Below, one piece after another: positions 26,544 to 36,385 of a stretch of 64,000 nucleotides of DNA. The DNA comes from Altererythrobacter sp. Root672 (lineage in GTDB: Bacteria > Pseudomonadota > Alphaproteobacteria > Sphingomonadales > Sphingomonadaceae), in the NCBI RefSeq assembly GCF_001427865.1, contig NZ_LMHH01000001.1, positions 2,286,247 to 2,350,246 on the forward strand, read 5' to 3'. Every line of letters starts with the position of its first letter. The first letter of the stretch is position 1. Under the pieces are notes generated by a model. The model made no database searches. It saw only the letters and a program-made list of their open reading frames with translations, and was not told where the DNA came from. The position numbers were made by a program, and so were the translations under genes.

Positions 26544-28310
26544 TCAAGTTATGCCGACAGCCCCGAAAGCATCGGCAATCGCCTGCTTACGTACCGCGAG
26601 CGTCAATGGGTCCGACGCATGATAGACGCCAACGACGTTTTCCAGGGTTCGCCTACTGTCACCGAACTCCGACGTGGGCGTAAGTCTTGTGAGCGTGAGA
26701 TACAGGAGCAGCATTAGCTCCTCGATCGGAAAGGCCGCGTCACCGGTCGGGGTTTGCGCCGTCATCAACAAGTGGATGGCTCGGTTGTGGATCCCGCTGT
26801 AGATATGGACCCCGCCTTGATCGAAACTGATCGGCAAGACCTGATATTGGTTCATGTGGTCAGGTTGGCCCGCCGCAGCAGGATTTGCGAAGTCGCGCAT
26901 CGCGCCGCCACCTGGGCCGAGGCCCACGCCCATTTGCCAGGTCCAAGTAGAGACTGGATTGGGAGCGCCAGGCCACCAGTTGGCAATCGCGATCCCGAAT
27001 ATGTCGCTGTATGACTCATTCAGCGCTCCCGAAAGTCGCCGGTAAATGAGTTTCGAAGACGTTTCGGTCACCCCGTGCGTGAGTTCATGGGCGATGATGT
27101 CGAGATACTTCGCGAAGCTCTGGCCATTTTCTTGGCCGTACCACATCTTGCCCTTCCACCAGGCTGCGTTTCCCCAGTCAGGTTGTGGGCTGCCTCCGCT
27201 GCTCGCCCAGACATTGACGACTGACACAAGCGCCATGCCCTTGTCATCGATGCCATCGCGTTTCAGCACGTTGTTATAGAAATCATAGACGACCTGCGCA
27301 TGATAATGCGCTGCGACGGCGTCTGGCCGGGTATTGCCGAAGTTGTTCGTGGGGTGGCTAATGGCCTGACTGGGGAAGGGAGCCGGCGGCACTAAATCGA
27401 GGTCGGCATTCCCGTAGTCGTAGGTCGCGATGTTTCGCAGGGGGTCCACCAGGAAAAAGGTGGCTGCGTTGCTCAAGCCGAAGAAGTCGCGATCATGGTT
27501 TTGGTAATCGAGACCCTTCATTGGCACCGGGATATCGGCCGTCGGCGCGCTCGAGAAATAGAAGCGCACCGAGCCGTCCTTTGCATCCACGAAATAGTCG
27601 TAGAGCGCCGGGCGAGCGCCGTCGCGGACACAGCACAGACCTTCCGGAATGGCGAACGGAAGACCGGCTGGGATTGGTTCCTGGGGCACGGGCAACGGCA
27701 CGGACCGGAAGTGATAGACTAGCGCCCAAGCATCCGTGTCCTCGTCGAGGTGCCAGGTCAGCGATGGCGGCTCGGTTGGTAAGCCCGTGAGAACCTCGCC
27801 ATACCCTTGCGCCCAGGTCTGCAGGTGCGACCAGGCGTCGGCCGGGCTCAATGTCGCGACCGGGTTCTCGGTCGGCATAGGGGAGAGCTTGCCATTTATC
27901 GCCACTAACGATTTCTCGTCCGCATCGATGTCGACAACGACACGGCCTCCAAAGATGGGGACGGACGAAGCGGACTGCTGATAGGAGATGCTGCGAGCGT
28001 TAAGGTCGGGCGTGTTGGAACTCGTCACAAGCTGCATGTCAGGCACGAGTTCCGGACGATCCGGCGCCGTGATTTCTCGAAGAACTTCGCTGCCCGCGTC
28101 TTCAAGGTAGGTCTGAAGGACTGCACGACTGGCGGCCTCGTCGTTTGAAGCCGCCTGGCGCGCTTGAATGTTCGCGATCTCCGGCCCTGGAGGTGGCGCA
28201 CCTCGGGAGACTGCTTCGGTCTGAAAACGACTGAGGTTTCTGAGCCGCTGCTGTCCCACGCCTAGCAGGTCGGCCGCTCCGTTGACATTGATGTCGCGAA
28301 ACTGCGGCAC
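26544..28310 (-). CDS. M4 (thermolysin-like) metallopeptidase without signal peptide
   Basis: This 588-residue zinc protease has a propeptide-type N-terminal half ('VPIFGGRVVVDIDADEKSLVAINGKLSPM'). The catalytic domain carries H408-E-L-T-H412 with the third ligand E432 in 'ALNESYSDIFG', and the transition-state His in 'DQGGVHIYSGIHNRA', so all key residues are present. Family members are normally secreted with a signal peptide, but here the ATG with a good AAGGAGA starts 'MPQFRDINVNGAADLLGVGQQRLRNLSRF', which is not a Sec signal. Non-classical secretion or a cytoplasmic role must be considered. It stands alone with its own terminator. Confidence 0.92.
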   Translation of the reverse strand: MPQFRDINVNGAADLLGVGQQRLRNLSRFQTEAVSRGAPPPGPEIANIQARQAASNDEAASRAVLQTYLEDAGSEVLREITAPDRPELVPDMQLVTSSNTPDLNARSISYQQSASSVPIFGGRVVVDIDADEKSLVAINGKLSPMPTENPVATLSPADAWSHLQTWAQGYGEVLTGLPTEPPSLTWHLDEDTDAWALVYHFRSVPLPVPQEPIPAGLPFAIPEGLCCVRDGARPALYDYFVDAKDGSVRFYFSSAPTADIPVPMKGLDYQNHDRDFFGLSNAATFFLVDPLRNIATYDYGNADLDLVPPAPFPSQAISHPTNNFGNTRPDAVAAHYHAQVVYDFYNNVLKRDGIDDKGMALVSVVNVWASSGGSPQPDWGNAAWWKGKMWYGQENGQSFAKYLDIIAHELTHGVTETSSKLIYRRLSGALNESYSDIFGIAIANWWPGAPNPVSTWTWQMGVGLGPGGGAMRDFANPAAAGQPDHMNQYQVLPISFDQGGVHIYSGIHNRAIHLLMTAQTPTGDAAFPIEELMLLLYLTLTRLTPTSEFGDSRRTLENVVGVYHASDPLTLAVRKQAIADAFGAVGIT

Positions 28311-28661
28311 GGCAATTCTCCTTTCGCGTTGCTTGCGCTAAATTGCGGCAGCAAAAGGCTGCTGTTCGGAGTTAAGCTTGACCGGGCGCGATCGTTGCGA
28401 TGCTCAACCATCCCTGAAGGAATGGAAGGAATAGGCACAGCGGTGATCGCGATCGTCACTGATGTCATTAACGCATGAGCGACTCGATGCTAAATATTTG
28501 CATCTATAGTAAATAAATGTCTAGTTTTTTGTTCATTTGAACATTGGCATTGGCGCAGATGCGATAAATGACTTTATTAAGAGGCTATTGCCCCTGCCTA
28601 ACGCATTATACAGGGAACCAGAACGACAGGATCGAATAGGACATCCCCCTGGTCGTCCCGT
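28311..28661. other. Intergenic region between the cco operon end and the M4 gene
   Basis: These 351 bases hold the promoter of the M4 peptidase gene on the minus strand and the 3' flank of ccoS. AT content rises around 28480-28580. No gene, repeat or clear terminator hairpin was recognised. Confidence 0.4.
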
Positions 28662-28805
28662 CTACTCTTCATCATCAATCAGAATGCGATGGGCGGCACC
28701 GTCAAGGTCGTCGAACTGACCGCTTCTTAGCGCCAGAAAGAATGCGGCTAGCCCGCATAGCCCCATGAACAAGGCGATTGGGAGAAGGATGGCGAGCCCC
28801 GTCAT
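28662..28805 (-). CDS. ccoS: cbb3-type oxidase assembly protein CcoS
   Basis: This 47-residue protein has one N-terminal TM helix (GLAILLPIALFMGLCGLAAFFLAL) followed by 'RSGQFDDLDGAAHRILIDDEE', the conserved tail of CcoS, in which 'GQFDDL' and the acidic end are diagnostic. CcoS is needed to insert cofactors into the cbb3 oxidase, and in other species loss leaves an inactive enzyme. Its ATG overlaps the stop of ccoI by four bases (ATGA). It is the last gene of the cco operon. Confidence 0.95.
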   Translation of the reverse strand: MTGLAILLPIALFMGLCGLAAFFLALRSGQFDDLDGAAHRILIDDEE

Positions 28806-30919
28806 CGCGCGGCCCTGACCAACCGCAGCGAATTCGCTATCACGACGAGCGAACTGGTCGACATGGCGACCGCCGCCAGCAGCGGGGTCACCAAACCTGC
28901 CATGGCGAGCGGGACGGCCAGGACATTGTACCCGATCGCTAGCGCGAAGTTCTGCTTTACCACCCGCGTCGTCGCTCGTGCCGCCCTGACCGCTTGCGGG
29001 ATCGAAAGTAGCGAATCCCGAGTGTAAACCAGATCGGCCGCCTGGAAGCCCACGTCGCTTGCCGAACCCGGTGCGAGCGAGGCATCGGCAGCGGCGAGCG
29101 CGGGGCCATCGTTAAGGCCATCCCCGACCATCAGCACGCGCCGGCCCGCCGCTTGCAGCCTCCCGATCAGGGCCTGCTTGTCTCCCGGCGAGGCGTTGGC
29201 CTGAGCGCTAAGCCCTGTCATCCGAGCAACCTCTGCCACGGCCGCAACATTGTCGCCGGACACGATCGAGGCTTCGACGCCAAGATCGCGCAACTCGGCC
29301 AGCGCCTGGGCATAATCCGGCCGCAAGTGATAGTCGTAAGGGATCAACCAGGGCGGCCTGCCTTCGATGTGAAGGCTCACCGCGATGCCATTCGCAGCCT
29401 CAGGGCGGCGGAGCGCAACGTCGAGCCCCAGCCACCGGGCGAAAACGCCGTCGCCCGGCCGCTCCTCCACCGTATCGATTTCCGCGGCACGATGTCCGGC
29501 AGCGGTGAGCGCCGCCGCCAGCGCACGCGAGAGGGGATGCCCACTATGCGACGCCAGAGCCAAGGCAACCGACGCCGCCACGGGATCGAAGGAAGCCAGC
29601 ACCTTCGGATCGGGCTCTGGCCGGCTCATCGTCAGGGTGCCGGTCTTGTCGAAAAGAGCCCTGTCGACCAACGCGATCCGTTCGAGCGCCGAGCCGTCCT
29701 TGACCATGATCCCCGCCCGCATCAGGGCGCCGCAGGACACGACCTGCGCCACCGGAACCGCCAGGCCCAAGGCGCAAGGACACGTGATGATCAGCACGGC
29801 CACGCCGATCACCAGCGCCTGGTAGAGGCTTGCCCCGCCAATCAACCAGCCCACGACCGACAGCGCCGCCAGCGTGTGGACGGCGGGCGCGTAGAGCCGC
29901 GACGCCCGGTCCGCCAGGCGGACGTAGCGCGACCTGTTCTGTGTACTCGCCTCCATCAGGCGCACGATCTCGGCCAGTGTCGTATCGTGGCCGGTGTGGC
30001 TTACCCGCACGTCGACGGGACCGGTGAGATTGAGGGTACCGGCAAGGACTTGATCGCCCGCGCGGGCCGCGATCGGGCGGCTCTCGCCGGTCAGCAGCGA
30101 CTGGTCGAACTGGCTCGTCCCGCTGACGATCTCACCGTCTGCGGCAAGGCGCTCGCCAGCTACGACGCGCAGGACCATTCCCGGACGCAGGGCATCGGTG
30201 GCCTGCCAGGTGAGGGTTCCGTCTTCACCGATCACGGTCGCGCCCTGCGGCGCCTGGCTGATCAGGGCATCGACGCCGGCCCGCGCCCGGTCGCGCATCA
30301 TCGCGTCGAGCGCCCGGCCAGCCAGCAGGAAGGTCAGCAGCATCAGCGCGCCGTCGAACCAGGCGTGCCTGCCATGAACCATCGTTTCGTAAAGGCTCAG
30401 GCCGGTGGCGATGAGGACACCCAGGCTGATCGGCACGTTCATGTTGGTGCGGCCCTTGCGCAGCGCTCCCCAAGCGGACCGGAAGAACGGCTGCCCGGCA
30501 TAGGCAATCGCGGGAACGCCGATCAGGGCGCTGAGCCAGTGGAACAGGTCGCGAGTCGAACCATCGGCGCCCGACCACACGCTGACAGACAGCAGCATGA
30601 CGTTCATCGCTGCGAAGCCGGCCACTGCCAGCGGCGCCAGGAATTGCCTCACCGCGGAGTCCGCGCGTGCCGGGCCATCGACGCGGGCCTGGGCCTCGAA
30701 ACCGAGGTCCGCCAGCGCTTGCACCAGCCCGCGCCGATCCAGCCCCGCTTCATGGTTGACCGAGACCATGCGGGCCGAAAGGTTGACCCGCGCCCCGGTA
30801 ACCCCAGGAAGCGCGGCTAGGCCCCGCTCGATCTTGCTCATGCACCCGGCGCAATGGGCACCGGGGACGGCCAGCGTCGTCCGTCCTGTCGAAGGGTGTG
30901 CAAGCGCAACGGCGGTCAT
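28802..30919 (-). CDS. ccoI: Copper-translocating P1B-type ATPase CcoI/FixI
   Basis: This 705-residue P-type ATPase exports copper for assembly of the CuB site of cbb3 oxidase. An N-terminal metal-binding domain holds C23 and C26 in 'GAHCAGC'. The membrane metal site CPC is in 'LIITCPCALGLAVPVA', the phosphorylation motif DKTGT in 'RALFDKTGTLT', the actuator TGES in 'LLTGESRPI', and the hinge GDGLNDGPAL near the C-terminus. The frame opens eight codons earlier, but the ATG at 30919 overlaps the ccoH stop (ATGA) and is the likely start. Its place between ccoH and ccoS separates it from general CopA exporters. Confidence 0.96.
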   Translation of the reverse strand: MTAVALAHPSTGRTTLAVPGAHCAGCMSKIERGLAALPGVTGARVNLSARMVSVNHEAGLDRRGLVQALADLGFEAQARVDGPARADSAVRQFLAPLAVAGFAAMNVMLLSVSVWSGADGSTRDLFHWLSALIGVPAIAYAGQPFFRSAWGALRKGRTNMNVPISLGVLIATGLSLYETMVHGRHAWFDGALMLLTFLLAGRALDAMMRDRARAGVDALISQAPQGATVIGEDGTLTWQATDALRPGMVLRVVAGERLAADGEIVSGTSQFDQSLLTGESRPIAARAGDQVLAGTLNLTGPVDVRVSHTGHDTTLAEIVRLMEASTQNRSRYVRLADRASRLYAPAVHTLAALSVVGWLIGGASLYQALVIGVAVLIITCPCALGLAVPVAQVVSCGALMRAGIMVKDGSALERIALVDRALFDKTGTLTMSRPEPDPKVLASFDPVAASVALALASHSGHPLSRALAAALTAAGHRAAEIDTVEERPGDGVFARWLGLDVALRRPEAANGIAVSLHIEGRPPWLIPYDYHLRPDYAQALAELRDLGVEASIVSGDNVAAVAEVARMTGLSAQANASPGDKQALIGRLQAAGRRVLMVGDGLNDGPALAAADASLAPGSASDVGFQAADLVYTRDSLLSIPQAVRAARATTRVVKQNFALAIGYNVLAVPLAMAGLVTPLLAAVAMSTSSLVVIANSLRLVRAAR

Positions 30920-31362
30920 TGCACCGTCTCCTCGCGTCGCCACACCTGGCCATTCTGGACCAGTTCGAGCCTCAGGATCCAGCGGCCCTCGGGCAAAGCC
31001 TCACGCGAAAGGAAGCGCCGTTCCCCGATACCGCCGAATGCGATGGGAATGTCGGCTACGCGCCCTAGCGGATGGCGGGCGACACCGGTGAGCTTGGTGC
31101 CCGCAGGAGCGCCAGTCACCGCCACCGCCAGCCGCCCGTCGGGCCGCCATGTGGTTACAGCGTTCCAGCCCAGAGCCTCCTGCGCTTTCGCGGCATCGAG
31201 CCAGCCATTGAACTTCTGGCTGGCGACGTAGGAGTTCTCGACCACGATGCCGCCGAAGGTCGACGAGGCATAGCGCGCCATCGTGAAGTTGACCGCGATC
31301 ACTATGCCGAAGAAGGCCACGAGGATCGTAGCCATGTGCCACCCGGTGAATTGCCTGCTCAT
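30916..31362 (-). CDS. ccoH: cbb3 oxidase assembly protein CcoH/FixH
   Basis: This is a 148-residue membrane protein. An N-terminal TM helix (ATILVAFFGIVIAVNFTMARYA) is followed by 'SSTFGGIVVENSYVASQKFNGWLDAAKAQEALGW', the typical FixH signature. A periplasmic beta-rich domain ends 'GRWILRLELVQNGQVWRREETV'. FixH works with FixI in oxidase maturation. It overlaps ccoG upstream and ccoI downstream, each by ATGA. Confidence 0.95.
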   Translation of the reverse strand: MSRQFTGWHMATILVAFFGIVIAVNFTMARYASSTFGGIVVENSYVASQKFNGWLDAAKAQEALGWNAVTTWRPDGRLAVAVTGAPAGTKLTGVARHPLGRVADIPIAFGGIGERRFLSREALPEGRWILRLELVQNGQVWRREETVQ

Positions 31363-32816
31363 CGTTCGTTCTCCGGCGCTTCGAACCTGGTTTCGCTGGC
31401 CGCCCGCTCAGGTCGCTCGCCCTGCGTCGTGGCGGCGAAGCCAAAGGCCTGGGGTGGGCTGCCGGGCGGCGCGATGACGTAGACCCGCAGCGGCAGCGTG
31501 GTGTCGGGCGGTATCTCGCGGACGATCTTCCGGGCGGCTTCCTGCCGGGGCATGTCGTCAGTCCACATCTCGGCTGCGGGAATACCCTCAAGCTCAAGCT
31601 GCAGCGCGCGGGGCCGGCTCTGCATGTTGCGCAGCTTGACGGTGTAGGCGTTCCGCACGCTACCGTCGCTGAGCAGCATGAACGAGGGGTTCCGGTCGGG
31701 CTCGACCGAGATCCCCAGATGCGTGCGCGTGCCCAGGGCGAACAGCAGGGCGAGCCCGATACCCGCCCAGATCGTGAAGTAGATCACCGTCCGCGGCCGC
31801 AGCAGCGTGCGCCAGGCCGGGCGGGGTTGGCCACCTGCCGCCTCGTGGCGGCAATCCTCGAGTGTGGCGTAGTCGATCAGCCCGCGCGGCCGGCCGACCT
31901 CCTTCATCACCCGGTCGCAAGCGTCGATGCACAGCGAGCAGGTTATGCAGGCGACGTCCGGCCCCTTGCGGATGTCGTAGCCGGTCGGACAGACCGCCAC
32001 GCACAAGTTGCAGTCGATGCAGTCGCCGAAAGCGCCGGGATCCTTCTCGGCCTTCTTGACGCTGCCGCGGGGCTCTCCGCGCCAATCCTTGTAGGTGACG
32101 ATCAGCGACTTCTCGTCGATCAGCGCGCCCTGGATGCGCGGCCAGGGGCACATGTAGATGCACACCTGTTCACGCATGAAACCGCCGAGCCAGAAGGTCG
32201 TGGCGGTCAGTACCGCAACCGTCCCATAAGCCACAGAAGCTGCGTCGCCGTTCCAGAAGTCGCGCGTCAGCGTCGGCGCGTCGGCGAAGTACATGATCCA
32301 CGCGCCGCCGGTCCAAAAGGCGATGACAAGGTAGATCGTCCACTTGAACGCCCGCCGGGCCGCCTTGCCGGCGCTCCACGGCGCGGCATCGAGCCGCATG
32401 CGGGCGTTGCGGTCTCCGTCGACGAAGCGGTCGACGTGCTGGAACAGATCGGTCCACACCGTCTGCGGGCACGAATAGCCGCACCACGCGCGCCCGACGG
32501 CGCTGGTGACCAGGAACAGGCCGATCCCGGCCATGATCAAAAGGCCAGCAACGAAGTAGAATTCGTGCGGCCAGATCTCGATGCCGAACATGTAGAAGCG
32601 CTGGTTGGCGAGGTCGATCAACACCGCCTGGTCCGGCGCATAGGGACCGCGATCCCAGCGCAGCCACGGGGTGCCGTAGTAGATCGCCAGGGTGACGAAC
32701 ATCACCAGCCACTTGAAGCGGCGGAACGGTCCGTCGATCCGCCGGGGATGGACGGACTGTCGCTTGGCGAAGAGCTTGGTGGGCCTTTCGGGAGCTATCT
32801 GCTCAACGCTGCTCAT
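31359..32816 (-). CDS. ccoG: cbb3 oxidase accessory protein CcoG/FixG (4Fe-4S)
   Basis: This 485-residue polytopic protein has several TM helices and a ferredoxin domain with two 4Fe-4S motifs, 'CIDCNLCVAVCP' and 'CITCSLCIDACD', and conserved 'CGYSCPQTVWTDLF'. The C-terminal ~120 residues form an Ig-like periplasmic domain (FixG_C). CcoG is linked to Cu(II) reduction for the oxidase. The frame is open 15 codons upstream; the ATG at 32816, giving MSSVEQIAPERP, overlaps the end of ccoP by 14 bases. Confidence 0.96.
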   Translation of the reverse strand: MSSVEQIAPERPTKLFAKRQSVHPRRIDGPFRRFKWLVMFVTLAIYYGTPWLRWDRGPYAPDQAVLIDLANQRFYMFGIEIWPHEFYFVAGLLIMAGIGLFLVTSAVGRAWCGYSCPQTVWTDLFQHVDRFVDGDRNARMRLDAAPWSAGKAARRAFKWTIYLVIAFWTGGAWIMYFADAPTLTRDFWNGDAASVAYGTVAVLTATTFWLGGFMREQVCIYMCPWPRIQGALIDEKSLIVTYKDWRGEPRGSVKKAEKDPGAFGDCIDCNLCVAVCPTGYDIRKGPDVACITCSLCIDACDRVMKEVGRPRGLIDYATLEDCRHEAAGGQPRPAWRTLLRPRTVIYFTIWAGIGLALLFALGTRTHLGISVEPDRNPSFMLLSDGSVRNAYTVKLRNMQSRPRALQLELEGIPAAEMWTDDMPRQEAARKIVREIPPDTTLPLRVYVIAPPGSPPQAFGFAATTQGERPERAASETRFEAPENER

Positions 32817-33708
32817 CGGCCTGATCTGCCGCGTTCGCGGCAACCTCCACGAATTGCTCACCGCCCCCCAGCGAATGGACGTAGGCCGCCAGCATGCGGA
32901 TGGTCACCGGATCGAGGCGGTGCTGCCAGGCGGGCATCACACCGTGGCGCGGCTGACGGATCTGCTGGGCGATGCTCTCGCTAGTGCCGCCGTAAAGCCA
33001 GATCGCATCCGCCAGGTTAGGCGCACCGAGCTCGCGATTGCCGGTGCCCGCGGGGCCGTGACAGGCGGCGCAGTTATCCGCGAACAACTGCGCGCCCGCG
33101 GCGTTGTCCTTGGCCTTGCCTGAAAAGCTCAGGACGTGATCGGCCACTTGCCCGATCTGCTCCGAACTGAGCGCACCGCCGAAAGCCGGCATGAGGCTGG
33201 TTCGCGTCGTGTCCTCGCCCGGTTGGCGAATGCCGTGGAGAAGCGTGTATTCGATGGTCTTGAGGTCCCCGCCCCACAACCAGTCATCGTCGTTGAGATT
33301 GGGATAGCCAGCCGAACCCGCGGCGCCCGATCCATGGCACTGGACGCAGTTCACCTTGAACGCCGCGCGGCCGCCAGCGACCGCGGCCCGCATAAGCTCG
33401 GGATCGTCGGCCAGGCGTTCGATCGGCGTGGCTGTGAGCTGCGCCATCAACGCCGCACGGCCATCGCGTTCGTGCTGCATCTCGCGGGCGAACTCGCCGC
33501 GGCTGGTCCACCCGAGCACACCTTCCGTGCCCTTCTCGACCAGCGGCCAGGCCGGATAGGCAATGGCGTAGCCGACTGCGAAAACCACTGTCGCGAAGAA
33601 GGTCCACAACCACCAGCGCGGCATCGGCGTATCGAGCTCCTCGATGCCGTCCCATTCGTGACCGACGGTCTCGGTACCGGTCGCTTCGTCGAGGCGCCTA
33701 TTCGCCAT
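32803..33708 (-). CDS. ccoP: cbb3 cytochrome c oxidase subunit III, CcoP/FixP
   Basis: This protein of about 301 residues is the dihaem electron-entry subunit. It has an N-terminal TM helix (WWLWTFFATVVFAVGYAIAYPAW) after 'HEWDGIEELDTPMPRWW', the FixP_N signature, then two cytochrome c domains with haem sites 'CVQCH' and 'CAACH' and axial Met in 'TSLMPAFGG' and 'GVMPAWQ'. AAGGA eight bases upstream favours the ATG at 33708 over that at 33717. The 5' end overlaps ccoQ by 11 bases. Confidence 0.96.
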   Translation of the reverse strand: MANRRLDEATGTETVGHEWDGIEELDTPMPRWWLWTFFATVVFAVGYAIAYPAWPLVEKGTEGVLGWTSRGEFAREMQHERDGRAALMAQLTATPIERLADDPELMRAAVAGGRAAFKVNCVQCHGSGAAGSAGYPNLNDDDWLWGGDLKTIEYTLLHGIRQPGEDTTRTSLMPAFGGALSSEQIGQVADHVLSFSGKAKDNAAGAQLFADNCAACHGPAGTGNRELGAPNLADAIWLYGGTSESIAQQIRQPRHGVMPAWQHRLDPVTIRMLAAYVHSLGGGEQFVEVAANAADQADEQR

Positions 33709-33871
33709 CGTGGTCATCCTTGAAAATCAGGTTCGCCGCATCGTGGTTGCGTCGCCCGGCACCGGGGCGGAACGGCCAGAGCGCCAGCGCCAGGAACACC
33801 AGCAGCATCGCCAAGAGGCCCCAGCTGTCAGCGAGGTGGCGCAGCATGTCGTAAGTCGAATGCGCGCTCAC
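33698..33871 (-). CDS. ccoQ: cbb3 oxidase subunit CcoQ/FixQ
   Basis: This 57-residue protein starts at a GTG that overlaps the ccoO stop. The N-terminus '[33 protein letters not shown]' has the single TM helix of CcoQ, followed by a basic stretch and '[13 protein letters not shown]', the conserved short cytoplasmic tail. CcoQ stabilises the complex. Position between ccoO and ccoP is canonical. Confidence 0.94.
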   Translation of the reverse strand: MSAHSTYDMLRHLADSWGLLAMLLVFLALALWPFRPGAGRRNHDAANLIFKDDHDGE

Positions 33872-34617
33872 CGCCCGGTCTCCTGCGCCAGTTCCTCTTG
33901 CGCGGCAGCGGCGTTCACATCGACCAGGGTGCCGAGCATCTGCAGGTAGGCCACCAGCGCATCCATCTCGGTCAGGCGCGTGGGATCGCCATCGAAGTCG
34001 CGGATCTGCGCTTTCGGGTAACGGGTCGCGAGATCGCCTGCATCGGCCTCGGGGTCGGCTTGCGCGGTGATATCGGCGATCGCCCTCTCAAGGTCGCGGT
34101 CGGTGTACGGCACCCCAACCCGCCGCAGCGCCCGCAGCCGCGCTTCGGGATCGCCAACGTCGAGGGCGGTATCGGCCAGGAAGCCGTACCGGGGCATCAC
34201 CGTTTCCGGCACCATGCTTTGCGGGTTTTTCAGGTGCTGGACATGCCACTCGTCGGAATAGCGCCCCCCGACGCGCGCAAGGTCCGGCCCTGTGCGCTTG
34301 GAGCCCCACTGGAACGGGTGGTCGAACATCGATTCCGCCGCCAGGCTGTAGTGGCCATAGCGCTCGGCCTCGTCGCGGAACGGGCGGATCATCTGGCTGT
34401 GGCAGGCGTAGCAGCCTTCGCGAATGTAGATGTCGCGGCCCGCCTGTTCGAGCGGAGTGTAGGGCCGCATGCCGTCCACTTTCTCGATCGTGTTGTCGAT
34501 CCAGAACAGCGGCGCGATCTCGACGATGCCACCGATCGCGACGGTGACGAACGCGCCAAGGGCAAGCAGCGTCACGTTGCGTTCGAGCTTCTTATGGCGC
34601 TGGGCCAAACCGGTCAT
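33868..34617 (-). CDS. ccoO: cbb3 cytochrome c oxidase subunit II, CcoO/FixO
   Basis: This is the 249-residue monohaem subunit. It has an N-terminal TM anchor ([24 protein letters not shown]), '[28 protein letters not shown]' with the haem site CYACH, and '[40 protein letters not shown]' with the axial Met region. AGGAA eight bases before the ATG at 34617 supports this start; the open frame extends 41 codons into ccoN in another frame. It lies 11 bases after the ccoN stop. Confidence 0.97.
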   Translation of the reverse strand: MTGLAQRHKKLERNVTLLALGAFVTVAIGGIVEIAPLFWIDNTIEKVDGMRPYTPLEQAGRDIYIREGCYACHSQMIRPFRDEAERYGHYSLAAESMFDHPFQWGSKRTGPDLARVGGRYSDEWHVQHLKNPQSMVPETVMPRYGFLADTALDVGDPEARLRALRRVGVPYTDRDLERAIADITAQADPEADAGDLATRYPKAQIRDFDGDPTRLTEMDALVAYLQMLGTLVDVNAAAAQEELAQETGR

Positions 34618-34628
34618 GATGTGATTTC

Positions 34629-36284
34629 CTATTCGGCCGGGACTGCGACGATCGGGCGATCCTTGGCGGGATCGAAGGCGGCGTCGCTCATCGGAGCCTC
34701 GGTCCGCAGACGGCCGAGGATCGTGGCCCACACATTCCACACCATGACCAGGCCGCCCGCGAGGTACAGCGCCCCGCCCACCGCCCGCAGCGCGTACATC
34801 GGATGAAGCGCCGCAACGGTATCGGCGAAGCTGTTGACGAGGTAGCCGTCAGCCCCGAACTCACGCCACATCAGGCCCTGGGTGATCCCGGCCACCCACA
34901 TGCTCCCGGCGTAGAAGACGATCCCCATGGTCGCGAGCCAGAAGTGCCAGTTGACCATGCGCAGGCTGTAAAGCCGCTCACGCCCCCACAGCCGCGGCAC
35001 CAGGTAATAGACCGCAGCGAAGGTAATCAGGCCGTTCCAGCCGAGCGCGCCCGAATGCACGTGGCCGATGGTCCAGTCGGTGTAGTGCGACAACGAGTTG
35101 ACGCTCTTGATCGACATCAGCGGCCCTTCGAACGTGCTCATGCCGTAGAAGGCCAGCGACATCACCATCATGCGGATGATCGGATCGGTGCGGATCTTGT
35201 CCCACGCGCCGTTGAGCGTCATCAGTCCGTTGATCATGCCGCCCCAGCTCGGCATCCACAGCATGATCGAGAACACCATGCCCAGCGTCTGCGCCCAGTC
35301 GGGCAGCGCGGTGTAGTGCAGGTGGTGCGGACCGGCCCAGATGTAGAGGAAGATCAGGCTCCAGAAGTGGATGATCGACAGGCGATAGCTGTAGATCGGC
35401 CGCTCGGCCTGCTTGGGCACGAAGTAGTACATCATCGCCAGGAACCCGGCGGTGAGGAAGAAGCCGACCGCATTGTGGCCGTACCACCACTGCACCAGCG
35501 CGCCCTGCACGCCGGCAAACAACGGATAGCTCTTCGACCCCAGCAGGCTCACCGGCATGTCGAGATTGTTCACGACATGCAGCATCGCCACCGTGATGAT
35601 GAACGCGAGATAGAACCAGTTGGCGACGTAGATGTGCGGTTCCGACCGCTTGATGATCGTGCCGACGAACACCGCCAGATAGGCGAGCCAGACGATCGTC
35701 AGCCACCAGTCGACGTACCATTCGGGCTCGGCGTATTCCTTCGATTGCGTGACGCCGAGCAAATAACCGCTCGCGGCGAGCACGATGAACAACTGGTATC
35801 CCCAGAACACGAACCGGGCGAGCTGCGGGAACGCCAGCCGCGCACGGCAGGTGCGCTGCACGACGTAGAAACTGGTCGCGATCAGGGCATTGCCGCCAAA
35901 CGCGAAGATCACCGCCGAGGTGTGCAACGGACGGACGCGCCCGAAGTTGAGGTAGGGTTCGAAGTTCAGCTGCGGATAGGCGAGCTGCAGGGCGATGAAG
36001 ACCCCGGCGAGGAAGCCGACGATACCCCAGAACACCGTGGCGATAACGCCCCAGCGGATCGGATCGTCGTCATAGCGCGAAGGATCAGCCGGAACGCGCA
36101 GGATGCCATTGGCGACGGCAGTGTAGTCGACGTTGGTCATGCTCACGACCAGACACACGCCCGCCGCCAGCGCGACGATGGTCATGTGCGCGGCGTATCC
36201 GGCGTCCTGCGAGAGCGCCACGGCGACGATAGCTAGAAGGATGACCACGAACCAGAACCCGGTTCGCGCTACGACAGTATCCAT
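34629..36284 (-). CDS. ccoN: cbb3 cytochrome c oxidase subunit I, CcoN/FixN
   Basis: This 551-residue catalytic subunit has about 12-13 TM helices. Conserved haem and CuB ligands are visible: His in '[18 protein letters not shown]', '[26 protein letters not shown]' with the C-family active-site His/Tyr region, '[15 protein letters not shown]', and '[18 protein letters not shown]' with haem-binding histidines. Its high oxygen affinity permits respiration under microoxia. It is the first gene of ccoNOQPGHIS and lies 57 bases downstream of a FixK/FNR-type box. Confidence 0.98.
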   Translation of the reverse strand: MDTVVARTGFWFVVILLAIVAVALSQDAGYAAHMTIVALAAGVCLVVSMTNVDYTAVANGILRVPADPSRYDDDPIRWGVIATVFWGIVGFLAGVFIALQLAYPQLNFEPYLNFGRVRPLHTSAVIFAFGGNALIATSFYVVQRTCRARLAFPQLARFVFWGYQLFIVLAASGYLLGVTQSKEYAEPEWYVDWWLTIVWLAYLAVFVGTIIKRSEPHIYVANWFYLAFIITVAMLHVVNNLDMPVSLLGSKSYPLFAGVQGALVQWWYGHNAVGFFLTAGFLAMMYYFVPKQAERPIYSYRLSIIHFWSLIFLYIWAGPHHLHYTALPDWAQTLGMVFSIMLWMPSWGGMINGLMTLNGAWDKIRTDPIIRMMVMSLAFYGMSTFEGPLMSIKSVNSLSHYTDWTIGHVHSGALGWNGLITFAAVYYLVPRLWGRERLYSLRMVNWHFWLATMGIVFYAGSMWVAGITQGLMWREFGADGYLVNSFADTVAALHPMYALRAVGGALYLAGGLVMVWNVWATILGRLRTEAPMSDAAFDPAKDRPIVAVPAE

Positions 36285-36340
36285 GTCTTGCTCGATTTCC
36301 TGCGGAGAATTCCCCCTAGGTCTCCGGGGCGGGCAAGACT

Positions 36341-36354
36341 TTGACTTTGGTCAA
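36341..36354 (-). promoter_or_regulatory. FixK/FNR-type box upstream of ccoN
   Basis: TTGACTTTGGTCAA is a perfect palindromic variant of the TTGAY-N4-RTCAA anaerobox. Its right edge lies 57 bases before the ccoN start, suitable for class II activation. It predicts oxygen-responsive control of the whole cco operon by a FixK/FNR-type regulator not encoded here. Confidence 0.88.
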
Positions 36355-36385
36355 AGGAAGGCGGGCGTTGGCCCGACAGGACCTT

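Noticed and set aside
29153..30820. 555-codon plus-strand frame opposite ccoI
   Set aside because: Antisense shadow; the minus strand encodes a complete P-type ATPase with all motifs.
34803..36236. Plus-strand 477-codon frame opposite ccoN
   Set aside because: Antisense shadow of ccoN with His/Arg/Asp-rich composition and no ribosome binding site.
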